The notes beneath the pieces were generated by a model. It searched no databases. It was not told the DNA's origin and was given only the letters and a program-made list of their open reading frames with translations. Source: Candidatus Atribacter hydrocarboniphilus (lineage in GTDB: Bacteria; Atribacterota; Atribacteria; Atribacterales; Atribacteraceae). From it: a stretch of DNA of 6,365 nucleotides. The position numbers and the translations under genes are program-made. Positions 1 to 5,353 of this stretch are shown here, one piece after another (positions within the stretch are counted from its first letter, which is position 1; each line of letters begins with the position of its first letter). The stretch covers positions 1-6,365 of the forward strand of contig DPKX01000226.1 in the NCBI GenBank assembly GCA_003542295.1, written 5' to 3'.

Positions 1-9
1 GTATAATCT

Positions 10-708
10 TTGAAACTATCTGTGGTTGGTCTCGGTCCTGGAGATCCTGAGCTGGTTACAGTGAAAGCGAAGAAAATTATTGAAAATAGCCAATTGATAT
101 TTGTCCCTTCTATGAAAAGCGATTTATCCAGCCGGGCTTATCATACTGCTCTTCCCTACATCCCAAAAAGTGCCTCAATTGTTCCGTTGTATTTTCCATA
201 TTTCTCTAATAATCAATTTTCAGAAATCATCCAATCGAATGTTTATTCTATAATGACCAAGTTAAAACTTTACGATCAAGCGGCTTTTCTCATTATTGGT
301 GATCCTTTTTTATATTCCAGTTATTTTCAGCTCCATCAATTTTTGCAAGAACAATATCCTGAAATAAAAATCGAGATTATTCCTGGTTTAACCGCTTATC
401 AATTAGCTCTATCTCGCCTTCAGATTCCAGCAGTAGGAAACAATCAAACTTTATCAGTTATCACCGGTGACACAAACCATGAAAAGATATCTTCGTTTTT
501 AGATTTAAGTGATACTGTGGTTATCTATAAAATCAATCAAATATCAAACTTAGCTCAATTTGAATCGCAAACCAGAGAGTTTTCAGTTCGAAAGATCTGT
601 TGCGAAATAGGAACCGATCAAGAAACGATTCGGGATTTAAATCATCAAACCGCATTCGGTCATTATGAATATTTCTCAAGCATCATTTTAAAGAAAACCC
701 AACGATAA
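10..708 (+). CDS. cobI: Precorrin-2 / cobalt-precorrin-2 C20-methyltransferase (CobI/CbiL family)
   Basis: This cytosolic SAM-dependent enzyme methylates C20 of precorrin-2 or, in the anaerobic route, cobalt-precorrin-2 during corrin ring synthesis. The 232-residue product has the usual length and landmarks of the family: an N-terminal GLGPGDPEL loop (residues 7-15) followed by a VKAKKII helix, FVPS near 31-34, the GDPFLYSSYF segment near 97-106, the IIPGLTAYQLA segment near 123-133, and a late VVIYK strand near 170-174. The residue 31-60 region fits CobI/CbiL better than CobM/CbiF or CobJ/CbiH. The start is a TTG at 10-12. An in-frame TAA at 4-6 rules out a longer protein, although a slightly later start cannot be excluded. 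It lies upstream of the B12 riboswitch, so it is not under that switch and probably belongs to an operon entering from the left. The CbiK-type chelatase nearby favours the anaerobic (CbiL) reaction; that choice is inference. Confidence 0.9.
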   Translation: MKLSVVGLGPGDPELVTVKAKKIIENSQLIFVPSMKSDLSSRAYHTALPYIPKSASIVPLYFPYFSNNQFSEIIQSNVYSIMTKLKLYDQAAFLIIGDPFLYSSYFQLHQFLQEQYPEIKIEIIPGLTAYQLALSRLQIPAVGNNQTLSVITGDTNHEKISSFLDLSDTVVIYKINQISNLAQFESQTREFSVRKICCEIGTDQETIRDLNHQTAFGHYEYFSSIILKKTQR

Positions 709-735
709 AATTTTTCAATAATAAGTCATTTTTCC

Positions 736-764
736 TTGCAAAATTGAACTATTTAAATTAAGAT
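736..764 (+). promoter_or_regulatory. Candidate sigma-70-type promoter for the B12-regulated operon
   Basis: TTGCAA at 736-741 and TAAGAT at 759-764 are separated by 17 nt, each matching the consensus at 4 of 6 positions. Transcription would start near 770-772, just ahead of the conserved riboswitch core. No terminator hairpin is visible between the cobI stop at 708 and this point, so read-through from cobI is also possible. The prediction rests on pattern only, in AT-rich DNA where such matches arise by chance. Confidence 0.4.
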
Positions 765-769
765 TCATA

Positions 770-940
770 CCAGTAGACAATTGAATAGCAATCTTCCACG
801 GGAAATAGGGAAACCGGTGAAAATCCGGTGCGGTCCCGCCACTGTGAGAAGGAACGAAAGGTTCAAAAAACCACTGGCGAATAAAGCTGGGAAGGAGAAC
901 CGAGTAGGATGCGCCTTCAAGTCAGGACACCAACCCGAGG
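770..940 (+). ncRNA. Cobalamin (B12) riboswitch aptamer
   Basis: The core matches the cobalamin riboswitch consensus closely. GGGA at 808-811 pairs with TCCC at 834-837, enclosing ACCGG at 813-817 paired with CCGGT at 825-829 (the P4/P5 arm). Next comes GCCACTGTGA at 838-847, then a GAAC/GTTC hairpin at 852-864, CCACTGG at 871-877, and the GGGAAGG block at 889-895. The B12 box appears as AAGTCAGGACACC at 919-931, one or two bases off the usual form. The 5' side (about 770-800) is less typical and I could not place the outer stem, so the left boundary is approximate. It precedes an exported chelatase and a BtuFCD-type transporter, which fits B12 repression of uptake. A covariance-model search would settle the boundaries. 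Confidence 0.93.
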
Positions 941-953
941 AATCAGGGAAATT

Positions 954-991
954 TCGGCTTTTGCGAGAGACAAAAGGCGATTTATTTTTTT
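954..991 (+). terminator. Rho-independent terminator of the riboswitch expression platform
   Basis: Positions 954-963 (TCGGCTTTTG) pair with 971-980 (CAAAAGGCGA), with one G-G mismatch and a 7-nt loop. A U-rich run (TTTATTTTTTT, 981-991) follows immediately. The hairpin lies 14 nt after the riboswitch and about 60 nt before the chelatase start, so the switch most likely acts by premature transcription termination. The Shine-Dalgarno sequence at 1038-1044 lies outside the hairpin, which argues against control by blocking translation. Two competing pairings are visible: 912-917 with 974-979, and 935-940 with 952-957. They are compatible with each other and could form an antiterminator in the ligand-free state. 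Confidence 0.75.
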
Positions 992-1037
992 GCTTGATCC
1001 CCCGGGTGAAGAAAGAACAACAATTTTAAAATTCATA

Positions 1038-1044
1038 AGGGAGG
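1038..1044 (+). promoter_or_regulatory. Ribosome binding site that fixes the cbiK start
   Basis: AGGGAGG ends 8 nt before the ATG at 1053. It supports this start over the in-frame ATG at 909, which lies inside the riboswitch. It is free of the terminator stem, so it should be available whenever transcription reads through. Confidence 0.8.
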
Positions 1045-1052
1045 TCATAGCA

Positions 1053-1946
1053 ATGAGTTGTAAAAACACTATTTTTCTTTTTTTACTGGTGGTGTTGGTT
1101 TTAACCAGCTTTCAAGTCAGTGCTGATGAACACCTGGAAAAATCAGCAATACTCATCGCTGCTTTTGGAACATCCTACCACGAAGCTGCTGTTTCCATTG
1201 AAAACGTGGTAAATGCAGCCCAACAAGCATTTCCCGAACATACTGTCGTGTTGAGTTATGGTTCAAGAATCATCCGAAACATTCTAAAAGAACGGGATGG
1301 CGTGATTATTGACAGCCCCATTTCAGCATTAGCAAAATTAGCCGATGAAGGCTATACGTCAGTAGTCGTTCAACCTCTGCAAATTATGTCGGGGAGTGAA
1401 TTCCACGAGATTCTTTCCATCACCAAGGCTTTTGGAACCATGAACGATCCTCACTTTCAACCCATTTTTTCACGGATTGAAATCGGTGATCCCTTGCTGA
1501 CCAGTGAAGTTGATTATGAAAAAGTTGTTGTTGCTCTTGAAGACGACATTAACAACTACGCTTCAAAAGATGGCGAGGTACTGGTACTGGTTGGCCATGG
1601 GACAGAGCACCCAGCCAATTCTTGTTATTCTCAGCTCCAAAATATGCTACAAAAACACTATGGACCCAAGGTACTGGTTGGGACCATTGAAGGGTATCCC
1701 ACCATCGAAGACGTTCTTTCCCATTTACAGTCCATGAATACTCAACGAGTCACCCTGAAAACCTTTATGCTGGTTGCCGGAGACCATGCTCGCAATGATA
1801 TTGCCGGAGATGAAGCCGATTCATGGAAGACGGTGCTTAAAAAAGCTGGCTATGAGGTTCAAACCACCCTGGATGGTTTAGGAGAAAACGATCAAATGGT
1901 TCAAATCTGGATTGATCATATCAAAAACCTCCTTCCTAAGAAATGA
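1053..1946 (+). CDS. cbiK: Exported CbiK-type anaerobic cobaltochelatase (sirohydrochlorin cobaltochelatase family)
   Basis: CbiK enzymes insert cobalt (or iron in vitro) into sirohydrochlorin. The 297-residue product has the family hallmarks: AAFGTSYHEA (36-45), RDGVIIDSP (81-89), SGSEF with E116, GHG with H182, GYPTIED (214-220), MLVAGDHARND with H245, and GLGEND (275-280). E116, H182 and H245 align with metal- and substrate-site residues E89, H145 and H207 that I recall for Salmonella CbiK. Gln110 sits where that enzyme has H83. The N-terminus is a Sec signal peptide: K4, a hydrophobic stretch at 7-20, and a likely cut after VSA (residue 24). There is no lipobox. The protein should therefore act outside the cytoplasm, unlike biosynthetic CbiK. 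The ATG at 1053 has an AGGGAGG Shine-Dalgarno 8 nt upstream. The reading frame stays open further upstream, but that part runs through the riboswitch and is not coding. Its stop overlaps the permease start (ATGA). Confidence 0.92.
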   Translation: MSCKNTIFLFLLVVLVLTSFQVSADEHLEKSAILIAAFGTSYHEAAVSIENVVNAAQQAFPEHTVVLSYGSRIIRNILKERDGVIIDSPISALAKLADEGYTSVVVQPLQIMSGSEFHEILSITKAFGTMNDPHFQPIFSRIEIGDPLLTSEVDYEKVVVALEDDINNYASKDGEVLVLVGHGTEHPANSCYSQLQNMLQKHYGPKVLVGTIEGYPTIEDVLSHLQSMNTQRVTLKTFMLVAGDHARNDIAGDEADSWKTVLKKAGYEVQTTLDGLGENDQMVQIWIDHIKNLLPKK

Positions 1947-2995
1947 TGACTCATTTTGGTTTAACCCGAGAACGGTTAGAAATAGCTGACAGTTCTCGGG
2001 TCTTCTTTGAAAGAAAAAAAAGAGCACGAATTCTAACTTTCATCCTTTTAGGTGGGTTAGCTGTGTTGTTTTTTTTCTTTTGTGGTTCTGGGTTTATTCA
2101 TATCCCTTTCCTTGATGTTCTCGCTATTATGTTTAAACAAACCAGCGAAAATCAACTATGGCAGGATGTGGTTTTTAATATTCGTCTTCCTCGTATTTTG
2201 GGAAGTATGCTGATTGGCGGCATTCTTGCTGGATGTGGAACGTTATTCCAAGCGGTCCTACTAAATCCTTTAGCTAGTCCCTTTACCCTTGGAATTTCTT
2301 CTGGGGCAGCTTTCGGCGGCTCATTGGCCTTATATTTAGGTTTTCAAAACCCAGTATTTTTAGCATTTTTTTGGGGTTTGGTTTCTTTAATGATTGTTAT
2401 TCTTTTGGGTGGAACCAGAAAAACCCTTCATCCAACTCGGCTTATCTTATCGGGGGTTATTGTCAGCTCAATATTTTCAGCAGGTATTAGCTTTTTAAAG
2501 TATCTTTTTAAAGAAGAAGTGAGCAGCGTCCTTTTTTGGATCATGGGAAGTTTGGCAGGCTTAACCTGGCAAAATATCACCCTCTTATTGCCTTTTAGTG
2601 TTATCCTTTTTATCATGCTGGGTTTGGTTAGTGATTCTCTGAACATCCTCTGTCTTGGTGACGACCAAGCTCTTCAGTTAGGCTTAAATCCAGTTTTTAT
2701 TCGGTTATTCACCCTAGTCATTTCTTCTTTCGCTATTGCAGCTGCAGTATCAATTGGAGGAGTTATCGGATTTGTCGGCTTAATCGTTCCACATTTATTC
2801 CGAATTTTAATAGGACCCGATCATCGTTTACTCCTCCCAATTTCTATCATCGGAGGAGCTCTTTTACTTTTAGTTGCCGATAATATTGTCCGGGCATTTT
2901 TTCAGCTCGAGATACCGGTTGGAGTGATTACGACTCTATTGGGAGGTCCATTTTTTTGCTTTCTCCTGGTAAAATCGGAAGGACAAAAATATTAA
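1943..2995 (+). CDS. btuC: FecCD/BtuC-family ABC transporter permease, probably for corrinoids
   Basis: This is the inner-membrane channel subunit of a type II ABC importer for cobalamin, heme or siderophores. The 350 residues are typical in length and strongly hydrophobic, with about ten membrane segments after a charged N-terminus (1-30). Family landmarks are RLPRILGSMLIGG (81-93), the GTLFQAVLLNPLASPFTLG stretch (99-117), a GALLLLVAD segment (305-313), and the IGGVIGFVGLIVPHLFR stretch (271-287), which includes the coupling region that contacts the ATPase. It ends with EIPVGVITTLLGGPFFCFLL (323-342). ATG codons at 1943 and 1946 both fit. The ATGA overlap with cbiK and the lack of a good Shine-Dalgarno indicate translational coupling. 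Sequence alone cannot separate B12 from heme or siderophore substrates; the riboswitch and neighbours favour corrinoids. Confidence 0.9.
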   Translation: MMTHFGLTRERLEIADSSRVFFERKKRARILTFILLGGLAVLFFFFCGSGFIHIPFLDVLAIMFKQTSENQLWQDVVFNIRLPRILGSMLIGGILAGCGTLFQAVLLNPLASPFTLGISSGAAFGGSLALYLGFQNPVFLAFFWGLVSLMIVILLGGTRKTLHPTRLILSGVIVSSIFSAGISFLKYLFKEEVSSVLFWIMGSLAGLTWQNITLLLPFSVILFIMLGLVSDSLNILCLGDDQALQLGLNPVFIRLFTLVISSFAIAAAVSIGGVIGFVGLIVPHLFRILIGPDHRLLLPISIIGGALLLLVADNIVRAFFQLEIPVGVITTLLGGPFFCFLLVKSEGQKY

Positions 2996-3834
2996 TGAGT
3001 TACAGCTTAGATAATCTCAGCTTTTACTATTTACCAAAAAAACCAATTATTAAAAACCTTCATCTTGAATTAGAAAGAGGCTGTTCTTATGTCCTTTTAG
3101 GAACAAATGGAAGTGGGAAAACTACCTTTCTTCGAATTTTAAATGGGTTGCTTAAACCAGTCTTTGGCTCAATACGACTCAATGACACTGATCTTCATTC
3201 TTATAAACGATCGAAAATTGCCCAACTCGTTTCATTTGTACCACAAAATTATACAGTGCATTTCCCCTTTACCGTTTATGAAACGGTTCTTATGGGACGC
3301 TATCCATATAAAGCAAATTTTTCCGATTATTCTCAAAAAGACCACCAAACCACTCTTTCCATATTAGAAAAAACTGGTTTGAGCGAATTAGCTTACAAAA
3401 AAATTACTGAAATTAGTGGTGGAGAAAAGCAACGAGTGGCCTTAGCCCGTTCACTTTGTCAGCAAACACCAATTCTTTTACTTGATGAACCTTTTTCGAA
3501 CTTAGATATTCATTATTCATTATTTTTTATTCGATTGTTCAAAGACTTGGTTCAGAAGGGATCTCTGGTGGTTACTTCGGTTCACGATCTTATTATGGCT
3601 CCTTTGTTAGCTGATAAAGTCCTTTTCTTTGAACCCCAAGGAATATCTCTCTATACCGATAAAGAAAAAGCCTTCCAACCAGAAATACTAAAAAGAGTCT
3701 TTAAGGTGAACATTCATTTTCCTCATTTAGATGATGGTAAGCAATGGTTTTCTTCAATAAATGCGATGACGAATAACCAACCGTCACCCTCATCCCATGT
3801 AGTCAACCAGCATGAAGGTTTATCCAAATTTTAA
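2995..3834 (+). CDS. btuD: BtuD/FhuC-type ABC transporter ATP-binding protein, probably for corrinoids
   Basis: This cytosolic ATPase would power the adjacent permease. In the 279-residue product, Walker A is GTNGSGKT (36-43), the Q-loop glutamine is Q84 in FVPQN, the signature is SGGEKQR (141-147), Walker B is ILLLDEP (160-166), and the switch histidine is H197 in SVHD. All catalytic motifs are intact. The stretch VYETVLMGRYPY (94-105) is typical of the iron/B12-uptake subgroup. I chose the ATG at 2995, which overlaps the permease stop by one base (TAATG) and has GGAAGGA 11 nt upstream. An in-frame TTG at 2956 would add 13 residues inside the permease gene and is less likely. Residues after about 257 form a polar, Ser/Asn/Pro-containing tail that I do not recognise. 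Confidence 0.92.
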   Translation: MSYSLDNLSFYYLPKKPIIKNLHLELERGCSYVLLGTNGSGKTTFLRILNGLLKPVFGSIRLNDTDLHSYKRSKIAQLVSFVPQNYTVHFPFTVYETVLMGRYPYKANFSDYSQKDHQTTLSILEKTGLSELAYKKITEISGGEKQRVALARSLCQQTPILLLDEPFSNLDIHYSLFFIRLFKDLVQKGSLVVTSVHDLIMAPLLADKVLFFEPQGISLYTDKEKAFQPEILKRVFKVNIHFPHLDDGKQWFSSINAMTNNQPSPSSHVVNQHEGLSKF

Positions 3835-3852
3835 AAAAGGAGAAATCGACCC

Positions 3853-5274
3853 ATGAAAAAATTACTAATAATTATTAATATTCTTTGTATGCTTTTGATT
3901 ATTCCGGGGCTGGTAATGGCTCAAATAACCATAACCGATGACTCGGGGCTGGAAATTCATTTTGACCATCCTGCTCAACGAATTGTATCCCTCTACGCTG
4001 CTCACACTGAGAACCTTTATTATCTCGGAGCCGAAGAACAAATCATTGGAATATCGGGAAGTGAAGATTATCCACCTACGGTGATTAATAAAACCGTGTG
4101 TGATTATCGAGCTGATCCAGAGAAAATTATTGCTTTAAACCCTGATGTCGTTCTGATCAGGAGTTTTATCCTGGAACGCTATCCCCGTTTTGTTGAAACT
4201 TTGGAAAAAATTGGTATTCCAGTTATCAATCTCAATCCAGAAGACTGGAACGACCTCGAACCTTATTTAGTGAAATTGGGCATTATAACGGGTCGGGAGG
4301 AATCAGCACGACAACTCATCCAAGATCTTTATTCTGGAGCGAAAAGGTTTACCATTGATTCAGATTACCGCCCTCGTGTTTTTTTTGAAGCAATAAGTGA
4401 TATATTTTCCACTACTACTCCGGGAAGTATCGTTGATCAACTCATCACGATGGCGGGTGGTTTAAATATTGCCTCTGATGCCGTTGCAACCTCACCCGAT
4501 TCTCGGATTGCTGATTATGGTATTGAACGGTTGCTTTCCAAGGCTGAAGACATCGATATCTATATCGCCCAAACCGGTCGGATGAATCGAGTATCAGTTC
4601 CTTCTATCTATGAGCGCCCCGGCTTTAATAATATTCGAGCTGTTCAAAACCGACAGGTATTCGTGGTTAATGAATCAATCGTCAGTCGTCCCACCCCAAG
4701 GCTCCTGTGGGGTCTGGAAGAATTGTTTAAAATATTCCATCCGAATAAAATCATCAATTCCGAAAAATATACCGATCTTCACCAGATATCCAAGAAAGAC
4801 TTCGCCGTTTTGTTGGTTCAAATGAACGGTATCCAACTCTACGTCCCAGCATTAAAAGACTTCCAGGATAAAAAACAATATTCCTATGGGAATTGCGTCG
4901 ATCTTCAGTGGACAGATCCTGCCAGTAGATATGTAGAAACTCTCATTCATTTGGGAATCATCGATCCGGAACTGAAGGAAGAAAATTATTACTTTTATCC
5001 TGATAAACCCATTACCAGAAAAGAAGCTGCATTTTGGTTATATTGTTTACTTGATTTTGAACACCTTAAAAAAGATCGAATCCTTCCCTCAGATATAAGT
5101 CATTTAGATCGTCCTTACTACACTGCCATTAAGATTACTTACCAAGCTGGCATTTTTGATGAAATTTTATCTGACGATACCTTTTTACCCGATCAAACTC
5201 TCACCGGTAAAGAAGCACTTCAAATTTTGAAACAGTCTCAGCAAATGGGGAAACGAATACACCCTTGGGACTAA
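3853..5274 (+). CDS. btuF: BtuF-like corrinoid-binding protein fused to a C-terminal SLH region
   Basis: Residues 1-23 form a Sec signal peptide with a likely cut after VMA. There is no cysteine at the cleavage site, so this is not a lipoprotein. Residues 24 to about 300 form a periplasmic-binding-protein domain of the BtuF/FecB class: ITDDSG, RIVSLYAAHTENLYYLGAEE (43-62, with the conserved Glu at 53), DPEKIIALNPDVVL (88-101), VDQLITMAGGLNIA (194-207), the AVQNRQVFVVN strand (263-273) and RPTPRLLWGLEEL (279-291). The remaining 170 or so residues read as SLH units: a first half-unit ending ISKKDFAVLLVQM (312-324), a second near 352-400 with ITRKEAAFWL (387-396), and a third near 411-460 with DISHLDRPYYTAIKITYQAG and TGKEAL. 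Ordinary BtuF proteins are about 270-330 residues, so the extension is genuine. AAGGAG lies 10 nt before the ATG, 18 nt after the ATPase stop. The substrate (B12, cobinamide or heme) is inferred from context. Confidence 0.88.
   Translation: MKKLLIIINILCMLLIIPGLVMAQITITDDSGLEIHFDHPAQRIVSLYAAHTENLYYLGAEEQIIGISGSEDYPPTVINKTVCDYRADPEKIIALNPDVVLIRSFILERYPRFVETLEKIGIPVINLNPEDWNDLEPYLVKLGIITGREESARQLIQDLYSGAKRFTIDSDYRPRVFFEAISDIFSTTTPGSIVDQLITMAGGLNIASDAVATSPDSRIADYGIERLLSKAEDIDIYIAQTGRMNRVSVPSIYERPGFNNIRAVQNRQVFVVNESIVSRPTPRLLWGLEELFKIFHPNKIINSEKYTDLHQISKKDFAVLLVQMNGIQLYVPALKDFQDKKQYSYGNCVDLQWTDPASRYVETLIHLGIIDPELKEENYYFYPDKPITRKEAAFWLYCLLDFEHLKKDRILPSDISHLDRPYYTAIKITYQAGIFDEILSDDTFLPDQTLTGKEALQILKQSQQMGKRIHPWD
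4756..5232 (+). other. Region encoding three SLH units (wall-anchoring domain)
   Basis: This part of the binding-protein gene encodes roughly residues 302-460. Units 2 and 3 both show the SLH pattern: an early D/W or D-I element, a helix with a small-G-I turn (LIHLGII, ITYQAGIF), a YFYPD or TFLPD segment, and a TRxE-like motif (TRKE at 388-391, TGKE at 451-454). Unit 1 is degenerate and keeps mainly the SKKD-containing helix. In known proteins, SLH trimers bind pyruvylated secondary cell-wall polymer or peptidoglycan. Unit 2 holds the best-preserved binding motif. Confidence 0.75.
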
Positions 5275-5353
5275 AATTTAATCAAAAAGATGATATCCAC
5301 CAACATTCATATTTTTAAAGAGCAATAAACCATCGATGAAAGAAATAGCAACA

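Noticed and set aside
781..1029. An open frame of 82 codons starting with TTG at 781.
   Set aside because: It runs entirely through the riboswitch and terminator; its codons are explained by conserved RNA structure, and the product resembles nothing.
909..1052. An in-frame N-terminal extension of the chelatase from an ATG at 909.
   Set aside because: It lies over the B12 box and terminator. The ATG at 1053 has a strong ribosome binding site and begins a clean signal peptide.
1504..1737. A second + frame of 77 codons inside cbiK.
   Set aside because: It overlaps strongly conserved CbiK coding sequence and has no ribosome binding site or recognisable motif.
2428..2646. A - strand frame of 72 codons inside the permease gene.
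   Set aside because: It is antisense to conserved FecCD-family coding sequence and shows no motif.
2956..2994. A TTG start 13 codons upstream of the chosen ATPase start.
   Set aside because: It lies within the permease gene. The ATG at 2995 has a ribosome binding site, and the protein then begins as typical family members do.
5284..5316. A weak AT-only hairpin (AAAAAGATG with CATATTTTT) in the convergent gap, as a shared terminator.
   Set aside because: It has almost only A-T pairs, a mismatch, a 15-nt loop and no T run beyond the stem.
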